Shown one piece after another: positions 46,851-55,935 of a DNA stretch of 64,000 nucleotides; positions within the stretch are counted from its first letter, which is position 1, and the number at the start of each line of letters is the position of its first letter. The position numbers and the translations under genes are program-made. A model generated the notes under the pieces. It was not told the DNA's origin, searched no databases, and was given only the letters and a program-made list of their open reading frames with translations. The stretch comes from Lysobacteraceae bacterium NML08-0793 (lineage in GTDB: Bacteria > Pseudomonadota > Gammaproteobacteria > Xanthomonadales > Xanthomonadaceae), in NCBI GenBank assembly GCA_002798275.1, contig NWQR01000001.1:496001-560000 (forward strand), in the 5' to 3' direction.

Positions 46851-47834
46851 ATGCAAATCGGCCCGCACAACATTGAAACCCCTGTCATTCTTGCGCCAAT
46901 GGCCGGGGTGACGGACAAGCCATTCCGACAATTGTGTAAGCGCATGGGGGCGGGACTTGCGGTATCGGAAATGACCATCAGCGACCCGCGCTTCTGGGAT
47001 ACCGCCAAGTCTCGGCACCGCATGAACCACGACGGCGAGCCTGCGCCCATCAGTGTGCAGATTGCCGGCACCGACCCGACCCAGCTTGCCCATGCGGCGC
47101 GCCACAATGTCGAGCACGGCGCGCAAATCATCGACATCAACATGGGCTGTCCGGCCAAGAAGGTCTGCAATGTCTGGGCAGGCTCGGCGCTGATGCGCGA
47201 TGAAAAACTGGTAGCGCAAATCCTGATGGCAGTGGTGGCCGCAGTGCCGGTGCCAGTTACGCTGAAAATCCGCACCGGCTGGAATGCCGAAAACCGCAAT
47301 GCGCCGCGCATCGCGCAATTGGCCGAGGATTGCGGCATCCAGGCGCTGACCGTGCATGGCCGCACCCGCGAGCAGCACTACAATGGCCTAGCCGAGCACG
47401 AAACCGTGGCCGCCATCAAGGCGCAAATCCGTATCCCGGTGATTGCCAATGGCGATATTGATTCGCCACAAAAAGCACACGAAGTGCTGCAAAAAACCGG
47501 CTGCGATGCGGTGATGGTCGGGCGTGCGGCACAGGGCAGACCGTGGATTTTCCGCGAGATTGCCCATTTTCTTGCCAACGGCGAATGCCTGCCGGAGCCG
47601 TCCCTGCTTGAAGTACGCGATGTGCTGCTGGGGCATCTGGATGCGCTGCACAGCTTTTACGGCGAAGAAATGGGCGTGCGCATCGCCCGCAAGCACTTGG
47701 GCTGGTATGCCAAGGATCGCCCAGAAAATGCCGCCTTCCGCGCCGTGGTGAACCAAGCCACGGATGCCCATACCCAGCAGCGGCTAACCCGCGAATACTT
47801 CGACAGTCTGCTGGATTTGCCGCAGAATCATTGA
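46851..47834 (+). CDS. dusB: tRNA-dihydrouridine synthase B
   Basis: A 327-residue FMN-dependent enzyme that reduces uridine-17 in tRNA D-loops. It has the N-terminal LAPMAGVTDKPFRQLC, the catalytic Cys in NMGCPAKKVCN, and the FMN-binding VHGRTREQ and NGDIDSPQKA segments, all DusB-like. In enterobacteria dusB is followed by fis, but here the next gene is a convergent YdjM protein, so fis is not linked. Confidence 0.94.
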   Translation: MQIGPHNIETPVILAPMAGVTDKPFRQLCKRMGAGLAVSEMTISDPRFWDTAKSRHRMNHDGEPAPISVQIAGTDPTQLAHAARHNVEHGAQIIDINMGCPAKKVCNVWAGSALMRDEKLVAQILMAVVAAVPVPVTLKIRTGWNAENRNAPRIAQLAEDCGIQALTVHGRTREQHYNGLAEHETVAAIKAQIRIPVIANGDIDSPQKAHEVLQKTGCDAVMVGRAAQGRPWIFREIAHFLANGECLPEPSLLEVRDVLLGHLDALHSFYGEEMGVRIARKHLGWYAKDRPENAAFRAVVNQATDAHTQQRLTREYFDSLLDLPQNH

Positions 47835-47949
47835 GCAATAAAACCAAACGGCTGGCGTTGTGCAGTGGATACCGAGATATGCGCAAAGCAACAGCACAGG
47901 CCACTGGCATCGCTACCCAGTGGCTCGGGCAATTCAGCGCCTTGGCGCC

Positions 47950-48990
47950 TTAATGCGCATAAAAACTTTCAGCAGGCTGCGCCTGCCAAATACGCTGCCA
48001 CAGCCTGTGCAATTGCTGCATGTTCACCCGCTCCCGGGGCAGCGGGATTTGCTCGGCAGGCAGCAATGGCTGCCACTGCCCGTTGGCATCCTGATAGGCA
48101 ACGGCAAAGTTGAAGAAATAATCCGGCTCGCTCCCCATGCGCAGGTCGGTCAACACCAGCTTGTCCTCCATTTGCCGCGCGCGCTGAAAGCCATGATTGA
48201 ACCAGCTGATACGCCGCACGGCAGCAAAATCCTGCACCGCCAACAGCGCCTCGCGGTCGGAAGGATAATGCCGAAAGCGCATCGCGCCCCGGTCTGCCGG
48301 CAATGAATACTCGCCTTCCAGATAGCCATCAGGGGTTATCGCCACCACCTGCCACAGCAAGGTGTTGAGTGGCATGGGCACCGAAACCCGTGGTGCATCG
48401 GCGTGGCCGATAGCCGCCAGCCCCTCTGCCGCACGCTGTTCAATCATCTGCTTGGCCGCCAGCGACCAGCCCAAATAGGCGCTACTCAATGCCAACCCGG
48501 CAACAAGCGCATACTGCGCGCGCACGCCAGTCGGCCAGCACCAGGCAATGATGCAGGCGGCCAGCAGCCAGACGGTATAAAGCGGGTCGATGATGAACAC
48601 ACTCGACCACATCACCGGCGGCGCGGCCAGCGGCCACAGCAGTTGTGTGCCATATACGGTGAAGGCATCCAGCAAGGGATGGGTGATGAGCGCAAGCAAT
48701 ATCGCCCATCCCCAACGTACCGGCGCTTCTGCCACCCGGCCACTACGCCGTTTGCAGAATGCCCAGATTGCCCAGGCAACAAACGGCAACACAAACAACG
48801 AATGCGATGGCCCGCGATGCCAACTCATCCGGTCGATTGGATCGGCAAGCAACAGATTGACAGGCAGCACATCAAGATCAGGCAATGTGCCAAGCGCGGC
48901 ACCGGCCAGAAGTGCCGCACGCCGATGTTTGGCCGGGGCGATGCTGGCAGCCACTGCACCGCCCAACACGATTTGGGTCAAAGAATCCAT
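47950..48990 (-). CDS. YdjM-type membrane-bound metal-dependent hydrolase family protein
   Basis: A 346-residue inner-membrane protein. The N-terminal half has the family metal-site motifs (LGTLPDLDVL, SWHRGPSHSLFVL, ITHPLLDAFTVYG) among about four to five helices; the C-terminal 150 residues are soluble. The family is labelled membrane-bound metal-dependent hydrolase, with no proven substrate. The ATG at 48990 begins MDSLTQIVLGG; a start seven codons upstream is possible. It lies 17 bp after the permease gene. Confidence 0.82.
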   Translation of the reverse strand: MDSLTQIVLGGAVAASIAPAKHRRAALLAGAALGTLPDLDVLPVNLLLADPIDRMSWHRGPSHSLFVLPFVAWAIWAFCKRRSGRVAEAPVRWGWAILLALITHPLLDAFTVYGTQLLWPLAAPPVMWSSVFIIDPLYTVWLLAACIIAWCWPTGVRAQYALVAGLALSSAYLGWSLAAKQMIEQRAAEGLAAIGHADAPRVSVPMPLNTLLWQVVAITPDGYLEGEYSLPADRGAMRFRHYPSDREALLAVQDFAAVRRISWFNHGFQRARQMEDKLVLTDLRMGSEPDYFFNFAVAYQDANGQWQPLLPAEQIPLPRERVNMQQLHRLWQRIWQAQPAESFYAH

Positions 48991-49007
48991 GTCATCAATC
49001 CTAGGGT

Positions 49008-49661
49008 TCAATCGCGCTTGGCGAGGTAAACATCATCATCAAAACTGGCACACCATTGCGGGCGATAGGCCACCACCAGCGCCATTACCCCGCCGGTGAA
49101 AAAACCCTCGGCAAACGACAGCGGAATCGCCGCCGCGATATAAGGCATGGCATTGCCCCCCAAAAGATGGGTGGTAAGCGCCTTGGCGAATATCGAAACC
49201 GACATCGCCATGATTGCGGCGAAAAAGCCATTGCCGAGCACATAAATCAGGATATGCGCAGGCAGCTTACGCATCAGCAGGCCAATGCCCACGGTTACCG
49301 CAACCGGCAGGGCACCATTGATCAGAAAGTCCGCGCCCCAGCCCAGCCATACCTGCCCCAGCAATACCCAGGCACCACTGATGCAGGCCAGCGCCAGCAG
49401 TGCAAAGCGCGCACCGAACATCAAGGTGGCGATGGAGGCGCCCAAAAAATGCAGATTCACCCCCAGCACCGACTGCGTGCCCAGGCCGCGCATCACAATC
49501 ATCACCGCGATGAAGATGGCAAAAATCCGCTGTGCCTCGTTATCGCCGCGCACCTTCTCCCACGGCAAGCGCCATGCTGCCCACAGCAATACCAGCACCG
49601 CAACCCCGATGCTGAAAGCATGCAATTCCGCCGACACGGACAAAGTTGCGGGCAGCTTCAC
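49008..49661 (-). CDS. CbiM/energy-coupling-factor-permease-like membrane protein
   Basis: A 217-residue membrane protein of six to seven helices resembling CbiM-type permeases ([37 protein letters not shown]). The N-terminal MHIPDG metal-binding start of cobalt and nickel CbiM/NikM proteins is missing; the chain begins from a GTG with KLPATLSVS. Its start overlaps the kynA stop as GTGA, so it is co-translated with kynA. No ATPase or CbiQ gene is near. Function uncertain. Confidence 0.75.
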   Translation of the reverse strand: MKLPATLSVSAELHAFSIGVAVLVLLWAAWRLPWEKVRGDNEAQRIFAIFIAVMIVMRGLGTQSVLGVNLHFLGASIATLMFGARFALLALACISGAWVLLGQVWLGWGADFLINGALPVAVTVGIGLLMRKLPAHILIYVLGNGFFAAIMAMSVSIFAKALTTHLLGGNAMPYIAAAIPLSFAEGFFTGGVMALVVAYRPQWCASFDDDVYLAKRD

Positions 49662-50530
49662 AGCGGCCGACCATCAGCCAAGCCAATACCGGTGCGCGCC
49701 TCAAAAAGCTCCGGGAAAAACACCAGATCCAGCGCACGCTGCAAAAAATCCACGCCAGATGAGCCGCCCGTGCCGGGCTTGAAACCGATGACTCGCATCA
49801 CCGTGCGCATATGCCGGAAACGCCAAATCTGGAACTGGGTTTCCAAATCCACCAAGTCCTCGCACAGCGCATATTCGCGCCAATAGCGATCGGTATCCTG
49901 ATAGATATGGGCAAACACCGGCAAAAGCTCGGCATCGAACACATGCGCCCTTGAGCAGTCCCGATTCAGCAGCGCCGCGGGCACCGCATGTCCCCAGCGC
50001 GCCAGATAACGCAAAAACTCGTCATACAGGCTGGGGGCGTTCAGCACCTCGGAAAGCCGTGCCTGCGCGGCCTCATCATGGGCAAACACCTTCAGCATCG
50101 CAGCATTCTTGTTGCCCAGCAAAAACTCGATTTGTCGGTATTGCAGCGACTGAAAACCGCTGGAAGGGCCCAAAACATCGCGAAACTGCATGTATTCGGA
50201 CGGGGTCAGGGTTTCCAGCACCGACCACTGCGAAATCAATTGCTCCAGCACCCGCTTGCAGCGCGCAGCCACCTTGCCGAATTGCCAAACCCAATCATTG
50301 CGCAAATGTCCCAGCGCCGCACTCAATTCATGAATCAAGAGCTTCATCCACAGCTCCGAAGTCTGGTGCTGGATGATGAACAACATTTCATCATGATGCG
50401 GCGGGCTGGAAAGTGGATGCTGTGCCGACAGCAATGCATCCAGTCCCAGATAACCCCCATAGGTCATGCGCCCGGACAGGTTCACATGAATCCCGGACTC
50501 CAGCGCGCGCTCGTTGGTTTGCTTGCTCAT
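49658..50530 (-). CDS. kynA: Tryptophan 2,3-dioxygenase
   Basis: KynA is a heme enzyme that opens the indole ring of tryptophan to N-formylkynurenine. The 290-residue protein keeps the Xanthomonas active-site numbering: His55 ([14 protein letters not shown]), Arg117 (MQFRDVLG), heme ligand His240 ([10 protein letters not shown]) and Thr254 in the GTGGSSG loop. It is the first gene of a minus-strand set with the CbiM-like gene coupled behind it. Other kynurenine genes are not in the window. Confidence 0.96.
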   Translation of the reverse strand: MSKQTNERALESGIHVNLSGRMTYGGYLGLDALLSAQHPLSSPPHHDEMLFIIQHQTSELWMKLLIHELSAALGHLRNDWVWQFGKVAARCKRVLEQLISQWSVLETLTPSEYMQFRDVLGPSSGFQSLQYRQIEFLLGNKNAAMLKVFAHDEAAQARLSEVLNAPSLYDEFLRYLARWGHAVPAALLNRDCSRAHVFDAELLPVFAHIYQDTDRYWREYALCEDLVDLETQFQIWRFRHMRTVMRVIGFKPGTGGSSGVDFLQRALDLVFFPELFEARTGIGLADGRPL

Positions 50531-50591
50531 GGACGCGATTGTAAGCCCGCCCCCCGCAGCACGTCGCCACTCCGCCCCAAAGTCGTGTGCA

Positions 50592-50624
50592 ATGAAAACG
50601 GCGGGACATGCCCGCCGTTTTCAT
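50592..50624 (-). terminator. Terminator of the poly-G TonB receptor gene
   Basis: A perfect 14-bp stem (ATGAAAACGGCGGG and its complement) around ACATG, with a T-rich arm on minus, 20 bases past the receptor stop. Confidence 0.8.
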
Positions 50625-50644
50625 GACTGCCATTGAGGTCGAGA

Positions 50645-53515
50645 TCAGAACTTCATGCTGATGCCGGTGAAGAAATAACGGCCAGCCTGATCGTAACCGC
50701 CCGGCGCATTGCCATTGTTGGAGAGCGTATTGCCCACCATCGGCGGTGCCTTGTCGGCGATATTGTTCACGCCAATCGTCCAGTCCACCGGCCCCAGAGA
50801 AACACTGCCGGAAAGGTCAAGATAATTGGCCGAAGACAACTTGTTGCCATTGTTCACTACCAACTTGTCAGAACTCAGCTTGGCACCAGTGACCGCATCC
50901 ACATAATCCATTGCACCGATGTGCCGCCAGCGCAAACCGACGCGATAGCGATCCAGCGAGAAACCAATATTGGCGATATGCCGCCACTTCGGCATCTGAC
51001 AGGAAGCATTGACCTTGCCGGCGCAGTCGTACTTGGTGTCGGGGATTTCCGGCAGATTGTCGTATTCGGCCTTCAATACCCGGCTACCCGTGAAGCTGGC
51101 AGACAGGCGGCCACCCAAGACATTCCAGCCATAGGCAAGGCTGAAATCAAGGCCACGGTGATGCGACTTGCCGAAGTTGCCCGCCATGTTCAACACATAT
51201 CCCGAACTGGACGGGTCAGAGCCCAGCCACAGGTCGCCCCGGCTACTGCGGCGGATAAAGCCACAGAGCGTGGGGTTGCCCGTCTTGCCGCACAAATCAA
51301 CGATGGTCTGCGCACCTACCGTGCTGATGCGGTCTTCCATCTTGATGTCATACACGTCTAGGCTGATGTCCAGGTTTTCCAGTGGCGAGGCCGCCACACC
51401 AAAAGTCCAGGTATTGGCCTGCTCCGGAGTGAGGTTGAGATTGCCACCAATAAACTGGTTGTACTGACCTGCCGGGCTGGCGCTGATATTGCCATACTGC
51501 GAAGCACTCACGCCCATCAATGCACACTGTGCTTGCGACAAGTCGGGACTTGTACCGGAGCAGGGATCTTCACCGTCAAACAAGGCAATGCGGTTGCTGG
51601 CATACAGCTCGCCAATACTGGGGGCACGGATGGCCTTGTTGTAACCACCACGCAAGCGGAACATGCCAAAGTCGGCATTGGCGCCAATCTTCCAAGTATC
51701 TGCACGACGCTTGGCATGGCTGTAATCGGACAGGCGATACCCCAAATCCAGTGTCAGATTCTTCAAGAAACCATCTTCACTGACCACCAGCGGTATTGCC
51801 GATTCCATGAACAGCTCACGCACGCTGATTTCACCCGAAAGCGGTACGCTAGGACCACCGGAGCCAGTGAAGTTGCCTGCGGCCATATTGCTGTCGGCCG
51901 CATAGTCATAGTCTTCCTTACGCCACTCATAGCCAACCACCAGTTTGATCGGGTCATGCTGGGCGCTGGCAAAGCCAAAGCCTAGGTTGCCACTAACATA
52001 ACCGTTCAACACCGCCATCGAGGTACTGGTGCGTGACATACCGACACCTTCCAATGCCTTGGCGGCCTCTACCGTGACCATACCCGGCTGCCAGACGTTA
52101 TAAGGGATACAGCCACTGAAGGAGCCCGTCGGGCACCCCAGAAGCGCCGCCTCTACCCGGTCGCTCAGGAAATCACCGCGCGCGGTTTCGGTATTTTCGG
52201 TACGACCAAAGACATAGGCAGCGTTATAGCTCCAGTCTTCGTTGATATCGCCTTCTACCCCACCAACGATGCGCCAAGAGCTGGTGCTGTGGGCAAAATT
52301 GCGAGCACCGCCCTCCACATTACGCTTGCCGACATAGACTTCAACGGGTGCCGAGGCATCCAAGCCAAGATCGGCGCACATGGTATTGAGCAAGGGATTG
52401 CTGCAATCTAAGTTCAATGCCTGACCGAAGAACGTGCCGGATTCGGCCACCTGAATGCTGCTCTTACGGTTGATATACATCATTTCCGCATACGGACGGA
52501 AATGATCATTCACTTCATAGCGCACAGCCGCACCGAAGTTGTAACGGGTATCCGGGCGCTGGTAGTAGTTGATTGGCGCATAGTTGTAATACTCGCCAAT
52601 CCCCGCCGACCACGTTCCACTTGTCGGATCATAATGTGCCGCATAGCCCGAGCTGGCCAGCGTATCAGCTGCATCATAAATGAAGAAGTTGGGGCTGCCC
52701 GCTGTTGCCGAGCCACCGCAGGCCTGGCCCGAGGCATTCAAGGCACAGGAAGAATAATCACGCTCTCCCTGCATCAGCGCCTCGTTCTTGCGCCAGGAAA
52801 GCCACGCCATAGCATGACCACGCCCATCACCGAACTTGCCCCCCAAGGCGACGTCGATATTGCGCGAGAAGCCATCAAACCCCGAGCCGCCCTTGGGATA
52901 CTCGAAGCCACGCTTGTCCATCAGCCCTTGGATATAGCTGTTATCGTTTTTGTGCTGATAGGCCGACATGCCAGCCCCCAAGCTGACACCTTCAAAATTG
53001 GTATCCAAAATGAAGTTGACCACCCCGGCAATGGCATCGGAGCCATACACTGCCGAAGCGCCGCCGGAAAGCAAATCCACCCGCTTGATCAGCGCCGCAG
53101 GCACGATGGAAATATCCCGGTCTTCATTAGTTCCCGGAGGCAGACGCTGGCTATTGACCAAGGTCAAGGTGCGCCCCGCTCCCAACGAGCGCAGGTCAAC
53201 CGTGGGATAGCCAGTCGCCCCGTTGTTGTCGAACGAGTCAAAGCTAAGACTCATCTGCGGATACTGGTTAACCAGATCTTCGGCACGCGTGGCACCCGTC
53301 TGGGCAAAGGCCTCCTGCTCGATTTCCGAAACCGGGCTGGACGCTGTCATGGTCTGGCTTTGAATGCGGGTGCCGGTCACCTGAATGGTGTCAAGGGTCT
53401 TGGCATCTTGCTGCGGCGCGTCTTGGGCAAAAGCTACTCCCCCCCCCCCCGCAATACCGCCGGTCAGGAGAGCAAGAAGCACCGCGTCACGCAATGGGTT
53501 GGTTTTCAGGTTCAT
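50645..53515 (-). CDS. TonB-dependent outer-membrane receptor, candidate phase-variable
   Basis: A 956-residue receptor with signal peptide (MNLKTNPLRDAVLL then glycine-rich h-region, cleavage near AFAQD), TonB-box-like TLDTIQVTGTRI, plug (SPVSEIEQEAF, LLSGGASAVYGSDAIAGVVNFIL) and a large beta-barrel ending ISMKF. It belongs to the N-terminal Gly/Ser plug class common in xanthomonads, often for sugars or peptides; ligand unknown. Its signal-peptide codons include twelve consecutive G (53439-53450 on plus as C), in frame as found here. The ATG at 53515 is preferred to one four codons earlier. Confidence 0.9.
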   Translation of the reverse strand: MNLKTNPLRDAVLLALLTGGIAGGGGVAFAQDAPQQDAKTLDTIQVTGTRIQSQTMTASSPVSEIEQEAFAQTGATRAEDLVNQYPQMSLSFDSFDNNGATGYPTVDLRSLGAGRTLTLVNSQRLPPGTNEDRDISIVPAALIKRVDLLSGGASAVYGSDAIAGVVNFILDTNFEGVSLGAGMSAYQHKNDNSYIQGLMDKRGFEYPKGGSGFDGFSRNIDVALGGKFGDGRGHAMAWLSWRKNEALMQGERDYSSCALNASGQACGGSATAGSPNFFIYDAADTLASSGYAAHYDPTSGTWSAGIGEYYNYAPINYYQRPDTRYNFGAAVRYEVNDHFRPYAEMMYINRKSSIQVAESGTFFGQALNLDCSNPLLNTMCADLGLDASAPVEVYVGKRNVEGGARNFAHSTSSWRIVGGVEGDINEDWSYNAAYVFGRTENTETARGDFLSDRVEAALLGCPTGSFSGCIPYNVWQPGMVTVEAAKALEGVGMSRTSTSMAVLNGYVSGNLGFGFASAQHDPIKLVVGYEWRKEDYDYAADSNMAAGNFTGSGGPSVPLSGEISVRELFMESAIPLVVSEDGFLKNLTLDLGYRLSDYSHAKRRADTWKIGANADFGMFRLRGGYNKAIRAPSIGELYASNRIALFDGEDPCSGTSPDLSQAQCALMGVSASQYGNISASPAGQYNQFIGGNLNLTPEQANTWTFGVAASPLENLDISLDVYDIKMEDRISTVGAQTIVDLCGKTGNPTLCGFIRRSSRGDLWLGSDPSSSGYVLNMAGNFGKSHHRGLDFSLAYGWNVLGGRLSASFTGSRVLKAEYDNLPEIPDTKYDCAGKVNASCQMPKWRHIANIGFSLDRYRVGLRWRHIGAMDYVDAVTGAKLSSDKLVVNNGNKLSSANYLDLSGSVSLGPVDWTIGVNNIADKAPPMVGNTLSNNGNAPGGYDQAGRYFFTGISMKF
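53439..53450 (-). repeat. Poly-G tract of 12 in the receptor signal-peptide codons
   Basis: Twelve consecutive G on the coding strand encode Gly23-Gly26 of the receptor signal peptide. The present length keeps the reading frame. A change of one or two G would shift frame within the first 30 codons. Confidence 0.95.
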
Positions 53516-53527
53516 GCGGAAATCCAT

Positions 53528-53836
53528 CTTGATAGGTTGTGTTTGATGTGTTTGGCCTGAAGCCGGGTTCGACGTTAACGCAACTTGAACAAGATTTGTA
53601 AATTATTTATGGATTATTTAAAAAACCTTGATTTTAAAACGTATTCAGCTTTTCCACCTGAAACCTGAATAGCGCCCTACCCAGCGTCGGCCAGACAATC
53701 TGCGTAAAAACACCCTACTTTCCACCCACGACACTCGCCGTGCTGTTTGTGCCTCTGCCCCCGATGCGGCACTGCGCAACGGAACTTTACGCGCGGCTCG
53801 TTATCATCCCCCGCGCTTCTCACAATGGATGCGCCA
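53528..53836. promoter_or_regulatory. AT-rich divergent promoter region between the receptor and pdhA
   Basis: This 309-bp gap contains an AT-rich block at about 53580-53650 (TTATTTATGGATTATTTAAAAAA), unusual in this GC-rich window and a good site for promoters or nucleoid-protein binding. I could not fix exact -35/-10 boxes. No small gene was seen. Confidence 0.45.
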
Positions 53837-54910
53837 ATGACCATCACAGCACAGTTTCAAATCGAGCATCTGCAATATCTTTCTCCCGATGGACAACTGC
53901 TGGCACCGCTGCCCGAAGCGGTCAAAGACCCGGCACAATTGCTGCCACTGTTCAAGCAGATGCTGTTTCTGCGGACTTTCGACGGCAAGGCCATCGCCCT
54001 GCAACGCACCGGAAAGCTCGGCACTTATGCCGCCTGTCTGGGGCATGAGGCCACCCATGTAGGCATCGGTGCGTCGATGCGGCCAGAAGACGTGTTCGCC
54101 CCCAGTTACCGCGAATACGGAACCCAGTTTGCCCGTGGCGTAAAACCTCGCGAAGTGCTGCTGTACTGGGGGGGTGACGAGCGCGGCAATGATTTCGAAG
54201 CTGCACGCCATGACTACCCTTGGTGCGTACCGATTTCCACGCAGATGCTGATGGCCGCAGGCGCAGCGCTGGCCTTCAAGCTGCGCGGCGAAGACCGTGT
54301 GGCCGTGGCCTGCTGTGGCGATGGCGGCTCATCCAAGACCGATTTTTATGCGGCAGTGAACTCCGGTGGTGCGTTCGAATTGCCGCTGATTTTGTGCGTC
54401 ATCAACAATGGCTGGGCGATTTCCGTGCCGCGCAAAGCGCAGACCGGCGCAGAAACCTTGGCGCAAAAAGGTATCGCCAGCGGGCTTTACTGCCTGCAAG
54501 CCGATGGCAATGATCTGATTGCCGTGCTCGAAGCCATGCGCCGTGCCAACGAGCGCGCCCGCAGCGGCAAAGGCGCCAGCGTCATCGAGTTTTTGACCTA
54601 CCGCCTGCATGACCACACCACCGCCGACGATGCCCGTCGCTATCGCGGCGAAGAAGAAGTCAAAGCAGCTTGGACGCGCGAGCCGTTCATCCGGCTGCGC
54701 CATTACCTGACCAATCTTGGCCTGTGGGACGAGGCGCAAGAAAAAGCTTGGCTGGAAGAATGCACGGCACGGGTGGACAGCGAAATCAACGCCTATCTGG
54801 AAACCCCGGTGCAGCCGGTGGAAGCGATGTTCGACTACCTCTACGCCGATATGCCGGTGGATCTCCAACGGCAACGTGCAGCCGCCCTTGCCCGGGAGAA
54901 AAACGCATGA
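53837..54910 (+). CDS. pdhA: 2-oxoacid (pyruvate) dehydrogenase E1 component, alpha subunit
   Basis: A 357-residue thiamine-diphosphate enzyme subunit. The TPP motif runs from CCGDGGSSKTDFY to INN (GDG...NN), and GTYAACLGHEATHVG and YRLHDHTTADDARRYR (phosphorylation-loop region) mark the heterotetrameric E1 class. It decarboxylates pyruvate (or possibly branched 2-oxoacids) and passes the acyl group to E2. The ATG at 53837 matches family starts; one at 53825 adds four residues. The next gene overlaps by ATGA. Confidence 0.9.
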   Translation: MTITAQFQIEHLQYLSPDGQLLAPLPEAVKDPAQLLPLFKQMLFLRTFDGKAIALQRTGKLGTYAACLGHEATHVGIGASMRPEDVFAPSYREYGTQFARGVKPREVLLYWGGDERGNDFEAARHDYPWCVPISTQMLMAAGAALAFKLRGEDRVAVACCGDGGSSKTDFYAAVNSGGAFELPLILCVINNGWAISVPRKAQTGAETLAQKGIASGLYCLQADGNDLIAVLEAMRRANERARSGKGASVIEFLTYRLHDHTTADDARRYRGEEEVKAAWTREPFIRLRHYLTNLGLWDEAQEKAWLEECTARVDSEINAYLETPVQPVEAMFDYLYADMPVDLQRQRAAALAREKNA

Positions 54911-55908
54911 GCACTACCCCTACCACAGCCGCCCCGATTACCCTGATTGAAGCCATCACCCAGGCATTGGCCTACGAAATGCGCCACGATGCCTCGGTGG
55001 TGGTGCTGGGTGAAGATGTCGGCATCAATGGCGGCGTATTCCGCGCCACCGCGGGTTTGCTGCAAACCTTTGGCGCCGACCGGGTACTGGACACGCCACT
55101 GGATGAAACCACGATTGCCGGACTCACCGTAGGCATGGCCTCGCAGGGCATGAAGCCGGTGGCCGAAGCGCAGTTCGACGGTTTTGTCTATCCGATGGTG
55201 GATTTCATCGTCTGCCATGCCGCGCGCATGCGCTACCGCACCCGCGGCCGCCTGCACTGCCCGATGGTACTGCGCGTGCCCTGGGGCGGCGGCATCCGTG
55301 CACCAGAGCATCACAGCGAAGCCAACGAAGCCATCTTCACCAATGTGCCCGGCCTGCGCGTGGTGATGCCCTCCAGCCCGCAACGCGCCTACGGTCTGCT
55401 GCTGGCGGCCATCCGCGACCCCGACCCGGTGATTTACATGGAGCCCAAGCGCATCTATCGCCAGTACAAAGAGCATGTGCCGGACGATGGCGAGGCGCTG
55501 CCGCTGGATGTGTGCTTCGTGCTGCGCGATGGCAGCGACATCACCTTGGTCACCTGGGGGGCGCAAGTCAAAGAAACCCTAGAAGCGGCGGAAAAACTGG
55601 CCGAACAAGGCATCAGCGCCGAAGTCATTGATGTGGCCACGCTGACCCCGCTGGACTTTGACACCATCGCCGAATCGGTTGCCAAAACCGGCCGCTGCGT
55701 GATTGTGCACGAGGCGGCCAAAACGGCCGGCTTTGGCGCGGAAATCGCCGCGCGCGTGGCGGAAGAATGCCTGTTCGACCTGCTGGCGCCGGTGGCGCGC
55801 GTTACCGGCTACGACACCCATATCCCGTTGTTCCGACTGGAAATGAAGTTCCTGGTGAGCGTGGACAAAATCGTCGAAGCCGCCAAGGGCTGCATGGAAT
55901 ATCGCTAA
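54907..55908 (+). CDS. pdhB: 2-oxoacid (pyruvate) dehydrogenase E1 component, beta subunit
   Basis: A 333-residue partner of the alpha subunit, with ITLIEAITQALAYEM, LGEDVGINGGVFRAT, PLDETTIAGLTVGMA and MPSSPQRAYGLLLAA, the standard E1-beta sequence blocks. Together the two form an alpha2beta2 E1. The start overlaps pdhA (ATGA). The E2 gene follows 27 bp later. Confidence 0.95.
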   Translation: MSTTPTTAAPITLIEAITQALAYEMRHDASVVVLGEDVGINGGVFRATAGLLQTFGADRVLDTPLDETTIAGLTVGMASQGMKPVAEAQFDGFVYPMVDFIVCHAARMRYRTRGRLHCPMVLRVPWGGGIRAPEHHSEANEAIFTNVPGLRVVMPSSPQRAYGLLLAAIRDPDPVIYMEPKRIYRQYKEHVPDDGEALPLDVCFVLRDGSDITLVTWGAQVKETLEAAEKLAEQGISAEVIDVATLTPLDFDTIAESVAKTGRCVIVHEAAKTAGFGAEIAARVAEECLFDLLAPVARVTGYDTHIPLFRLEMKFLVSVDKIVEAAKGCMEYR

Positions 55909-55935
55909 AACCCAGTTTCTTTCCCGGAAAACATC

